DNA from: Rhynchonema sp. JSB1_4
Lineage: Eukaryota > Nematoda > Chromadorea > Monhysterida > Xyalidae
Length of the DNA stretch: 64,000 nucleotides
Assembly: GCA_030248065.1 (NCBI GenBank)
Contig: JASAMV010005060.1
Coordinates: 1 to 64,000 of the forward strand
Direction: 5' to 3'
Shown here in pieces: positions 1-9,660 of this stretch (the stretch's first letter is position 1; the number at the start of each line of letters is the position of its first letter). The position numbers were made by a program, and so were the translations under genes. Under the pieces are notes generated by a model that had not been told where the DNA came from, did not search any database, and saw nothing but the letters and a program-made list of their open reading frames with translations.

Positions 1-162
1 CGTAATCACTGATATCTTTTTACTTTGGGGAGTAAACAATCTTGTATAGGTGTTTTATATGCGACCAGCATGATACTGAGAACCATATCCTGATTCTTGC
101 CGCGCGACAGCAGGCATTTTTCTTCTTGTGAGAATATACTCGCTGAGTGTAGTTTTCTGAAG

Positions 163-2075
163 TCAGCTCACTTGATATGTGACGGTGACCGCGTTTGGTG
201 CCTGATCCTCCAAGGTGATCTGGTCGCCTGGCAGACACCGATAGTGTCCCCTGACAAGTTCATACACGAACGCTATCAGGGACGCAATATAGCCGAACAG
301 TAAGACGGCAAAGATGCCAAGTAGTGAGATCAATTGTAGAATGTTCTGTTGACTTTCGATTTGCGGATGACCTGTAAGGAAGTTTAGTGCCATGAACATG
401 GCAAGCTATGCGCTAGCGTTTGAAACATCATTCAAATTGAATCGTTCCCACCTGTCGTAAACTTGTTCTTCACTCCATATTCGCCCAAAATATCGGCAAT
501 ACTACCCTGGCCACCAATGATCGCCAAATTGATTTTTTCGAGATGCTCAAAATTTCGTCTGAGCAGAAACGCAAATCCAAGCGTGGTGCTCGATAATTCC
601 GGTGCAGCTATCAAATCAATTCTGTGATCAATTCGCAATTTATTGATCAAGCATCGTGCCACGTCCGCCACCATAACAGTCACATGATTGTTGTTGAGAA
701 CCCTTTCAAGTTTCTTCGGAAACGAATCCCGACTATGGACCACCAAGTTGGCTTCAATGAGTTCACGCAACGGACGCAGTTTGTCCGAGTGCGAGTACAT
801 GATGTAATATCTAGCCACATCGTAAGGGTTCAATTCGAGTTTCAGGTCACCCGACCGCAAAAGAGGTACCAACTGCTCTAGTGTGCTGAATCGGGGTGTC
901 AACTTTGGGGACAATAATTGGGACAGCAGATAATTCTGATACAAACTGGTCATCAGGATAACGAATAGACCAGCGATGCAGAGCAGGATCTTGGACGACA
1001 TGAGTGGTTCATTGATTGCAGCTGCTTGGTTGGGTATCACATAGCTGACGTACCGCCACCAACGCTCGCTAGTCTGTTGTTGTCGTCTGTCCTTCAGACT
1101 GTGCACGTGCTCCGATGTCGCCATAATATTGTTGGAGAAGTTGCTGATGGTGAAAATCACCAGAAACGCAATCGCGGTCAACAACCACAGACGCCAATCG
1201 AGAACGGTATACAGCCGACCCAATTCGGTCCAAACGCTCATGTCCGGTTTGCGCACCACGTAGACGTAGTTCCACGCCGATACCTGCACGTAGTTAGCTC
1301 ACGTTAATTGAAAGAAATCAATGCGATCGGGGTCGAAATTGAACTCTTGTTATGCTGTGCCACATGGATAAGTAAAACCAATCAAACAAACAAAACCGGA
1401 TAAGTGAGATGGTAAGCCGGAAGGGTGGCGTTGACATCCCAAATGGTGCGGATGTCCTCAACCATGTAGCTGAATCGCGCCTCAACCATGTCGATCGGTG
1501 TATGGTTGTAGTGAGCGAACATTTCGCCATCGGGAACCTGTGATCAGAAAATTACAAAAAAGTGTCACTTCCATAATACACCAAGATCAATTCAGGCGGT
1601 GCACCTGATCACATGACCATCTGGTGCATTCGCACTTACGATGGTCTGGCAAGGCGCACATCTGCGGCACGGTGCTATGTAGTACTCACTTTGGCCATGG
1701 CATCGTATCTACATAGCATCGATCCGATCCTTACTCACAGTTCTCATGTGGAACAGCAAAAAAGTTGCCATTGAACTGGTATCACAGATCGGAAACACAA
1801 ACCTCAAGTTTTCGAATATTGTTCCTGATTCCAGAGTCCCTGACCAACTGATCCGAAAAACAGCAATTTCACCCACCTCAATCTTGCTGGCCGGCACGAA
1901 AGTCGGTTTCAACCCCGAAGTGGTGACAATGAAATCGACCAATTCGCCAATGACGCCCCTTGTCGGCCGTTTGTTGCCAAATGCAACCCGGGTGGACGGG
2001 ATACAAGGCTGTTGGGATTGTAGATAGCCGATACGACACGAGATGGGCATGATCGGGACGTAGCCTACTTCGATA
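163..2075 (-). CDS. Divergent ionotropic glutamate receptor-like channel (IR type), 5' end missing
   Basis: A ligand-gated cation channel subunit of the plasma membrane is the likely product. Exons on the minus strand are 2075-1877, 1537-1397, 1283-452 and 371-163, and all phases agree. The first exon starts with a ligand-domain-like stretch (IEVGYVPIMP, then GVIGELVDFI). The second has DMVEARFSYMVEDIRTIWDV. The third begins with YVYVVRKP before transmembrane segment M1 (LWLLTAIAFLVIFTIS), a pore-like loop, M3 (ILLCIAGLFVILMTSLYQN) and the second ligand lobe. The last holds M4 (ISLLGIFAVLLFGYIASLIA) and a short tail. The canonical SYTANLAAF gate is replaced by TSLYQNYLLSQLL, so this is an IR or nematode GLR-like branch rather than an AMPA or NMDA type. 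I could not find the signal peptide exons upstream. The donor after 1877 (GTGGGT) was preferred; a second donor at 1738 would add 46 residues. Confidence 0.75.
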
Positions 2076-2701
2076 CTAGATTGTCATTCACAGTAGGGAT
2101 TCACTGTCAACACACAAGATTCTGTTGGACGCGAGGCTATTCGTCTATCTTTGTGTAAATTGTGAACGTGAACAGAGTAAATATTGTTGTTATTGTTGTT
2201 GTAAATATTATTGAGTCTGACAATGATTTTTGTTCCTCGGACCAACACGCAGTCAAAAAATTACACCAGTGCTCTCTCGTCAAACAGTGGGTTTACCCCG
2301 ACCCGGAGGCCAGGGAAGTGCATACCGGCTTTTATTTATCGATCACGTGGAAAATTTTAACCATGAGGGGTTCACAGAAAAGAATCTACAAAAACTGATA
2401 GACTTTGCCAGAACATGACTGACCAGACGTCTTTTTTGGTTCAAATAGCTGTCCGCATAGTCCATTAGCAAAGCAGTTGGTAATATGAGTCGGTCGCAGA
2501 CAAAAATATCCAATCTACGTATGGTAGAGTTGTGCTTTATTTACTTTTTTCGCCACTCAGCGTGCGTCATACCATACCCTCTGGTTGCCTTGTCTATTTA
2601 TCCATCCAACGAGCACGCAAAAACAAAACGGCAACAAATGGATTTATTTTTGTGTACACAATTACCGTATAATTACAAAAACAAACGTTCACGACAAAAC
2701 G
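2076..2701. other. Spacer between receptor and THOC7
   Basis: No confident gene was found here. The missing 5' exons of the receptor may lie here but I could not place them. On the plus strand, 2305-2418 is an open stretch ending in a stop (FIDHVENFNHEGFTEKNLQK) that looks protein-like but has no partner exon. AT-rich sequence at 2640-2700 contains the THOC7 poly(A) signal. Confidence 0.4.
2643..2649 (-). promoter_or_regulatory. Poly(A) signal of THOC7
   Basis: The plus strand reads TTTATT here, which is AATAAA on the minus strand. It lies about 55 nt after the THOC7 stop codon. Confidence 0.5.
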
Positions 2702-4100
2702 CTAGCTGGTGCTGGGAGCCGGTGTAGCTGTGGTGTCCATGGGCACTTCTGGTTCGGCAATAGGGCCCGACGCTTCAGAAACGGCCTTTTCGGCGAGATC
2801 CTCTAAAATTAAGACAGTTCAGAATTTTACCAGAAAAATTGAACAGAAAAGGGAAAGCGCAAGCAATACCAACCATCCAGCAGTGCCTGCATTTCTTGCA
2901 ATGACACCATTAGCACGTGGAATTGTTTCTTCCTGAGTTCCAACTGCAAAAAGGCAAAAGTCCATTTGGTCTGTCAAGAAACATGTCAACCAACACACAC
3001 CTTTTCGATGAGCGCCTTTTGTTGCGTTTCGGCCTGGGCGATGTCCGACTCCGCTTCGGCCAGTTTTCTGCATCAAATGAACACAACATTCTTATTTGAT
3101 GGAAACACAAAACTATATAACAATCAATGGCAGGGTTGTACTTGGGGGGTGGGGGGGTCGCCAAATTCATCTATCTATCGTCAAACACTTTTTGATTTCA
3201 TCTATCTATCGTCAACACTTGTGTGCAAATCTGTCTATCGTCAACAAATTCTAGGAACAATCTATCTATCAGAGCAAAAACAATTTAACGCAACTGACTA
3301 ACGCATTGAGTTCATCCCTGCTCTCGTGTTGCTGTATGATTTTGGCCAAGGCATCGTACTGTTGTCGATTGTGTCGGATCTGTTTGGCCGCGGCCAACTC
3401 TTTCTTGCACTCAGCTATTCGCTCTTGCGCCTCTTGCATCTGCGCACCTGCAACAAACAGAAATGAAAGGAATTGTTGTTCCGAAGCACAGACGAGAAAA
3501 ACTGTCACCCGCCACCAGCGACAATATAACACAAATTACCGATGATCAAACAAATTGCAAAAAACACAACGCACTAATTTTCTCCCTCATGCTCTTGTAC
3601 TTGTCCATCTGTCGCTGTGTTGCCTGATTCTTCAAGGTGGCATGTCGTCTGGCCAACATAGCTGCGTCCAGTTGATTGTCCAACGATGCCAGATTGTGCG
3701 CGTCAAACTCGCTGCAATGTGTCGATAAAGCTGTATTCACGAATGTGGAACAGTGGATACGTTTTGTTGGAACATTAAGAACAGCAAAAGGGGGCGCACA
3801 TAAACAACCCATGCCAGTCAAAACTGGTGGCATCAAATCTTCAATGGACGTAATTAACGAAGACTGTGGATCAACGCGGCCGTCAGTCACTGTGGACTGA
3901 CTGACTGGGCGACCGTTCCACGTGGAACTGACACGAATAAACAATCTACAACAATAAACTCACTCGAGTGCTTCGCCATCCAATTGCGAGCGTTGTAGCA
4001 GCCAGGTGAGTGCACTTTTGTATAACAAACTCAGTCGACGTTCATCACCCATGCCCTCACCGTCCTCGATCAGGATACGACGTGCTGCCTCTTCCATCAT
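2702..4100 (-). CDS. THOC7: THO complex subunit 7 (mRNA export)
   Basis: THOC7 is a coiled-coil subunit of the nuclear THO/TREX complex, which couples transcription to mRNA export. Six exons on the minus strand: 4100-3964, 3711-3575, 3447-3303, 3067-3001, 2943-2874 and 2802-2702. They give 657 nt and 218 residues (human about 204). The N-terminus MMEEAARRILIEDGEGMGDERR matches the family's RKRLLIDGDG region. The central stretch (RIAECKKELAAAKQIRHNRQ, then YDALAKIIQQH) is nearly diagnostic of the family. Exon 5 (LELRKKQFHVLMVSLQEMQ) matches the later coiled coil, and the tail is acidic as in orthologues (EVPMDTT). The start was chosen at the first ATG of the exon-1 reading frame; a second ATG follows immediately. 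It lies 473 nt downstream of RPL29 on the same strand. Identity is very secure. Confidence 0.95.
3150..3290. repeat. Degenerate tandem repeat in THOC7 intron 3
   Basis: The phrase ATCTATCTATCGTCAA recurs about four times with spacers (near 3168, 3202, 3230 and 3260). It lies entirely inside the intron 3068-3302. Confidence 0.75.
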
Positions 4101-4481
4101 AACGGCTGGGCGTACCAGGAAGGGGCTGCGTCACCTGAGAAGCTCACTGATGTTTCACAATTTGCCACACTGCCGTGGAAGCAGACTTTGTCAATTGTTG
4201 TATGAACCGTATTCTGTGATAACGCCGGCGCAGCAGTTGTACCAGTGTAAAAATCGGGCAGTTGGAGAAAGGCGCAACTACAATACGACGGGCAGAAATC
4301 AGTGCACAAGCATCTAAGCAAAACAACATTTGATGACAAACGCCACTTCCTCCAGCTGATACGAACAGCCGACAAGGCTCAGACCCAAGCTCGTGTGCAC
4401 AAGGTACGCCATTTGAGGCCAGATAAAACTGGTAAAGACACAAAAAAACAAAGTAACGTAAAAGTGATCCTAACAGAACGG

Positions 4482-4487
4482 TTTATT
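4482..4487 (-). promoter_or_regulatory. Poly(A) signal of RPL29
   Basis: AATAAA on the minus strand, about 87 nt after the RPL29 stop. Confidence 0.6.
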
Positions 4488-4573
4488 CCATTTTTAATAA
4501 CAAAGGCAACGCAGAACAATATAATTCGCGAGCCCAGTCGGCCTAACAATCATTCAACAAAACCAGGTGTGGA

Positions 4574-6454
4574 TCACGCTTTCGACTCGGTCTTCTTGTT
4601 GTGCTTCTTGGCGAATCTCAGATTCTTCAGAAACTTCTTGTCCACGCCCTTCATCGACATGTTACGCTGCTTCTTCGGCTTGTGGATGCCGTTACGATGG
4701 TCCTTGCGGTCTGTAAACAAAATGGGTGTTCGCGGCTCCCATTTCGAACCATTTTCAGAGGACGGCCAGCAATCATCAGGGCGATAGCACCAGATGGCCA
4801 CGGAGGGGAGGACATTTTGACCCAAAAAGTTTTCAGGGAAGGCGGCGGGCAATACACTTTTCGGGATAAAAACCAAGTTTAAATGCAGGGTTGGATTAAA
4901 AAAATTTTTTTATTCTACTTTTTTAATTTTTTTTATTTTTAAAAATATAATAATAATTATACTTTTCGGAAAAGTAAGAGAAAAAAATATTAAAAAATAG
5001 TTTTTTATTCCGGACCACAAAAATTTCGGTTCTCAAGCGTGAAAAATTGTCGAAAATTTTTGTAAGTATATTTGAATGCACTGAGAAAAAAAATACCAGA
5101 CGGCCACAGTTGTGTTCACAAACGGGCAGTAGCGAGGTTATATCTTTTACAATGAGCCAGATAACGTGACAATGCGCGTTGGGGATAGCCTGTCCACCAT
5201 ACTGTATGTACCAACATCTGTAGATTGTAGTATAAAAAGTGAAGGGAAAGTGATGTTACGGGAAAGGTAAATGATTGGCACATTTTTTAAGCAAAGTTAC
5301 ATGAAAACAGCTGCATAACCCGCGGTGTTGGAACGATAATTTTGGACTTCAAGCAGATTTCCTAGACTTCCTAGAATAACTGAATGTGCACATAATGACG
5401 GCTGCTTAGGTTGTTTAGTATAGCTACGGACTGTCTAACGTTGTAATGACATTGTACCGATGCGAAATACAAGCGCCGCAGGCGATTTTTTGAGAAAAAA
5501 CATGCATAAAAACATGCATTTTCACCTCAAAAAGGGGGGAATAATAAAAAAAAGTTGTGAAATAATAAAAAAAGTGAACTTACTTTTCTAATTTTAAAAA
5601 ACCGAAAAAGTGGCGAACTTTTTAAAAAAAAAAAATTTTTTTTACAAAAAAATTTTTACTTTTTTTAACCCTTACTTTTTTTAACCCAACCCTGTCTAAA
5701 TGTAGGTGGGAGCTATTTTCATGGTGCATGACACAACAACAGGGCACGACTTTTTGTGAAAAAAATTGTTGCGCGCAGTACTGCCAATGGCCATCTCAAA
5801 AAATCCCGCGCGACGTTTGCCAAAAACCTCAGCTTTGCAATAAAAGCGGCGTTTTTTGATATTTTGGCACCATCGGGTATCGGGTTATTTTCGAAGTGCC
5901 GGGTATCGGCTTTTTTCCTGAAATTTCGGGTATCGGCGTTTGCCGAGTATCGGCTATCGGGTATCGGCATGGCCCCGATATATACTGTCATAAAGAACCG
6001 TTTTTTATTTTTCGTTTTCCAGTACTTAAGAACGTAATTTCGAAAAATATAACAATTTCAGTGCAAAATTTGTTCGAAGTGACGAAAGTGTTCTTGAAGA
6101 GTGTTGAAGTCAGTCGGAAACACTTGGTTTACACGTTTTTGGCCCATTTTGGGTTGGTTACTTTTCGTGCTCGAGCCAATTTTTCACCAAAATCGAAAAA
6201 CGCATCAGTTTTGCATTACAATTTTTCACCAAAATTGGAAAAAGTATCGATATTTTTTCGATCAAAAACCGAAAAGGTACCCACGGAAAAATAAATGGAA
6301 AAGTATTCGGGTCTCGGAAAAAAACGTTTTTTTCCGCCTGCCAGTATACCCCGATACCGATCCCTTTGACAAAATATTCCGGAGAAATTTGACAGCGTTA
6401 AAATTAAGCACACTCACTTTGGTTATGACTCGTGTGGTTCTTGGATTTCGCCAT
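4574..6454 (-). CDS. RPL29: 60S ribosomal protein L29 (eL29)
   Basis: eL29 is a small basic protein of the large ribosomal subunit. Exon 1 (6454-6418) encodes [12 protein letters not shown] plus the first base of the next codon. Exon 2 (4710-4574) encodes the remainder: [20 protein letters not shown] followed by [19 protein letters not shown]. The split codon makes N, giving the invariant NHTxHNQNRKxHRNGIxxP signature. The total is 174 nt and 57 residues, about the usual size of the compact eL29 core. The donor GTGAGTG and acceptor TTTACAG are clear. The 1.7 kb intron is large for such a gene and contains AT-rich low-complexity sequence and repeats. It lies 356 nt downstream of tafazzin on the same strand. 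Confidence 0.95.
4711..6417 (-). other. RPL29 intron with AT-rich and GGTATCGG-type repeats
   Basis: No exon was seen between the two RPL29 exons. 4880-5700 is very AT-rich with long T and A runs. 5870-5970 repeats GGTATCGG several times (GGTATCGGGTT, GGTATCGGCTT, GGTATCGGCGT, GGTATCGGCAT). 6230-6345 has the CGGAAAAAAACGTTTTTTTCC pattern that also forms the element at 9002-9390. Confidence 0.7.
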
Positions 6455-6810
6455 GGTACCGTGCAGCTACACTCAATCGGGAGGTTGAATGAAACTGAAG
6501 TGAAGCGTGCACCTGGAATTTATCCTGGAACAAATGTGAAAGTTGACACAAGTAAATCGCTCGTGAGAGCAACATTGGAATCAGAAAAACCGATTTACAG
6601 ACCATCAATCAATTGCGCAATATTGACGTATTTACTCTTTATTCACTCTTCGAACTCTGTCGTTATTAAACAACGTGTGCTAAAGTTTCAAATAACAATA
6701 CATAACACATCATTAATGTAATGAATCCAGCACAGGGTATCACAACAGCTAACTAGCAAATAGGAAGGTTGCGCTTGGTACTTCGAACCGAAGGATTGAG
6801 TTGACGTTGT
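6455..6810. other. Spacer between tafazzin and RPL29
   Basis: I see no gene here. It should hold the RPL29 promoter or 5' UTR on the minus strand; no core promoter element is recognisable. Confidence 0.4.
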
Positions 6811-6815
6811 TTATT
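6810..6815 (-). promoter_or_regulatory. Poly(A) signal overlapping the tafazzin stop codon
   Basis: AATAAA on the minus strand shares bases with the TAA stop (CAATAAAC), implying a very short 3' UTR if it is used. Confidence 0.5.
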
Positions 6816-8088
6816 GTTTTGCCGACCCGTTGTGCGGAATGCAACCAGATTCTTTTGTGGAATAATGATATTTGTGATGTAGCTCCACTGCGCGTTGTTC
6901 CAAGCTGTACAATTCCTTTTGGATGATATCGGCCAGTGCTTTCCGAATTTCGCGCTGAAATAGTTTATTCAGTTGAAAACCGAAACGCGGAAAATGAAAG
7001 CGAAACAATGAATTACCGGCGATGCGTTTTGCTCACGCAGCTTCATCAGTATCGATTCGTACTCAACCGGGTCACCAAACAGCACGGTTACTTTCTGAAA
7101 ACTTTCGAATGAAAGCATAATGATAACTGATAAGTGAAAGAAAAAATACAAACAGGAACATCAAAGATATGACCTTGGCCACCCTCAGCCAATAAGTTTG
7201 TGGTTTTGTGTTTGGCAATACACTGTCCATTCCCACATGCCACATGGGCACAATAACGGGCGGTACTTTAGTTGCTGCCACCATGCGACCGACACCTGCA
7301 AGCGGCATCTAGTGATACACAAAGACAAACTCTGTGATCAGATTGCGTCTTCACCAACAAAAACATAATGTAAAAAAGCGCTAACCCCATTTTATCCGCA
7401 TCGGACTTTTCTCCATGTTCACTTTTCCCTCGGGGAAAATGTGCACCCATTGGTTATTGTTGAGCCGATCGATACAGAAGTCGACCGCCTTTTGATATAC
7501 ACCAGCGCCACGAACGATCGGCACACAACGACCGAGAGAGAAATATCTGTCGGGTATATTTTGAAACTTAAATAGAAATAACATTTTCGACGGAATTACA
7601 ATTCGTCACCGTGTCAGGCCTCCGGCTCTGAATAACAACACTAAAGCAACAAACTTTGAATAAATATATAAACTTCAAATAATTATATAATCTAACTTTT
7701 GCGTGAATCGCGTATTGAAACAGATATCGTGTGCTGCCGGCGCCCATCTCATTCGACACAAATTGCCCTTGATCTCCCGGTAGCTGATCAGGCCTCAAAT
7801 AAACAACGCCATATAAATGTTTCTCAAAATGCCATGTCAAGAAACATTTTTCTGGACATGCATAAAGAACTTGGCTCGGCCCGATGACATTTAACCGTAA
7901 GAAAAATAAAAACTGATTAAAAGGAACGTACCCCAGAGCCACGGGTCGTCAATGCACGACATATGATTCGAAACAGTCACGAGGCCTCGTTGTTTATCAT
8001 TGAAATACTTCATAAACGTCTCCTTGTTGTGCACTTTTAAACGAGACATCCAATCTGCAAAAATTGTGACAGTCAAAGCCAAAGACAT
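6811..8088 (-). CDS. TAFAZZIN: Tafazzin, cardiolipin transacylase
   Basis: Tafazzin remodels cardiolipin acyl chains in mitochondrial membranes. Six exons on the minus strand: 8088-7932, 7793-7697, 7546-7386, 7295-7174, 7094-7017 and 6954-6811. They sum to 759 nt and 252 residues (human 262-292). The acyltransferase HX4D motif is intact in SNHMSCIDDPWLWG. RMRWAPAAHDICF, FSLGRCVPIVRGAGVYQK, WVHIFPEGKVN and VPMWHVGMDSVLPN all match the family in order, and the C-terminus is REIRKALADIIQKEL. The start ATG at 8088 gives a short hydrophobic lead (MSLALTVTIFADW) in the expected place. A GTG-initiated extension is open upstream but has no ATG. All splice phases agree. Confidence 0.93.
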
Positions 8089-8309
8089 TTTGTTGTGAAA
8101 AATCACGCGTTATAACATGCCACTTTCGAATTTTCTCCATGGAAAAAAGTTCCGTCACAGGAGATTTCGCAGCTGTCAATGTGAACAAAAATTCTGCGTC
8201 CCGTAAGTATACCCCGAGAGCTATACAACTGCGCCATTGTAAGAAGCGTCATTCATAAGGACGGTAACGGACGGACACGTGCCAAAGGTGCAGATGCGTA
8301 TGTCGAGGG

Positions 8310-8590
8310 GTCTCCCCTAAGGTACACTGACTTCCCCGACCATGGTACAGTTGTTGTACACTAATTTCCCCTCTTGGTGCACTGTAATTCCCCCAATTTC
8401 GGCCTCAAATGGGCATTTTTTACGCCTAACATGGTCATTTTTAGGCCTAAAGTGGCTGTTAGGTCAGTGTTGTCAAAAATAAACAAAATATACCCTTTTT
8501 ATGGAGAATTTTTTCCAAAAACTGGCAAAAATGGGTAAATTTCCACCTCAAAAATGACTTTTTGTGCCTTCACCTCCCGACAGGGGTTTT
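8310..8590 (-). repeat. Family B repeat (GGGGAAATTAGTGTACC type)
   Basis: Contains AAGGTACACTGACTTCCCC, then GGTACA and TAATTTCCCC phrases, then GGCCTAAA/GGGCATTTTT and TTTTTCCAAAAA blocks in the same order as the copy at 21262-21610. Copies in the opposite orientation lie at 11290-12040 and 20040-20340. Confidence 0.6.
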
Positions 8591-9001
8591 CCCCGCCGGA
8601 CCCGGAACTAGCTGCGCTGGTGGACATAACACTGCTCAAAATTCGTCGTAGAGTACAGCACATCAGTGCATTGGAAATTATTCCAAGCAAACGAGTTCCA
8701 CACCAAATATCAGCTTTTTGCCAGCAAACATCCCAAAACTGCTCAGCGCATGAGCCGTTATAGGAAATAATCGTCATAAGAAAGAAAATGTCGTGTCCCG
8801 AGCCATTTCTCATAACTGGGTTTGCATCTGTCGTTGTAGTTTTTTTTTAGATAGATAGGTATAGGGGGGCAAGAGTGCCAATATTGACAGCTCAATGCGC
8901 GTGACGTCGAAGTGATGGATCGAGTATTGCGCTTTGCCCTGTAGTCTTTTAGTGAGTGGGCGAGAGCAAGAAGGACAAGACAATACCATAGAGTGGTAGT
9001 A

Positions 9002-9390
9002 TACTTGCGGGCCGAAAAAAACCGTTTTTTTCCGAGGCCCGGAAAAATACGTTTTTCTTTTTCCGAAAATTTTTCCAAGTGGCAACTTTTGGAAAAAACG
9101 GTTTTTTTCCAAAAATTTCCGAAATATTTTCAAAGGTTGCGAAAGAATGTTGTCAAAACCAATGTAAATCGGTGCTAAACAGTTCAAAATGAGCACTTTT
9201 TTTATCTCTGAGTGCATTTTTAGCCTGTTTCAGGCCATTTCCCGACAAAATTTTCTCCAAAATAGGCGTTTTTGGACCATGGGTGTGGTATCCTTAAGTA
9301 CTGGAAAAATATTTGGAAAAAAACGGTTTTTTTCCGGAAAAAAACGGTTTTTTTCCAAAAATATATTTTGCGGAAAAATACGCAAGTATA
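9002..9390. mobile_element. Inverted-repeat element with 10-bp target duplication
   Basis: The element starts TACTTGCG and ends CGCAAGTATA. It is flanked on both sides by AGTGGTAGTA (8992-9001 and 9391-9400), a perfect 10-bp direct repeat that reads as a target-site duplication. The interior is made of GGAAAAAAACGG and CCGTTTTTTTCC phrases, i.e. many small palindromes. No coding capacity. A 9-11 bp duplication is typical of Mutator-like elements; the superfamily assignment is inference. Confidence 0.65.
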
Positions 9391-9660
9391 AGTGGTAGTA
9401 GTGACAAACTGAACAAAAACCGTTTTGTTTCCGAAAAAACGAAAAAAAACAGTTTTTGTGGAGACAATTTTCGAAAATAAATTACCCGGAAATAAATTTA
9501 TTTTTTTGTCAGAAATCGTGTTTTTTTGGTCCGAAAATGGTGAAAATTTTTTTCTGGAGGTTTCATTCGCACCTATGTTTTAAAAGGCTTCACAGCTGGA
9601 GCAGATTGAAAATAAACCGTTTTTAATATAAATTACCGCAATTGTGGTTACTGTGTCAAT

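Larger units (their letters stand above)
8089..9660. other. Divergent spacer between tafazzin and gene X
   Basis: It should contain two back-to-back promoters, but I see no recognisable core elements. 8310-8590 is a family B repeat copy, 9002-9390 is an inverted-repeat element, and 9420-9560 is AT-rich with more ACCGTTTT-type phrases. Confidence 0.5.

Noticed and set aside
1739..1876. Extended receptor exon running to the GTGAGT donor at 1738
   Set aside because: The added 46 residues do not resemble a ligand domain, and the donor at 1876 gives a better fit; kept as an alternative isoform.
3441..3532. 5' extension of the THOC7 third exon (open frame with MLYCRWWRV)
   Set aside because: It lies in the intron between the GTGCGT donor and TTGTTGCAG acceptor; skipping it restores the conserved THOC7 sequence.
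4302..4787. 161-residue open frame on the plus strand
   Set aside because: Antisense to RPL29 exon 2, with no splice context or domain.
6101..6721. 206-residue open frame on the plus strand
   Set aside because: It overlaps RPL29 exon 1 antisense and low-complexity repeat; composition is not protein-like.
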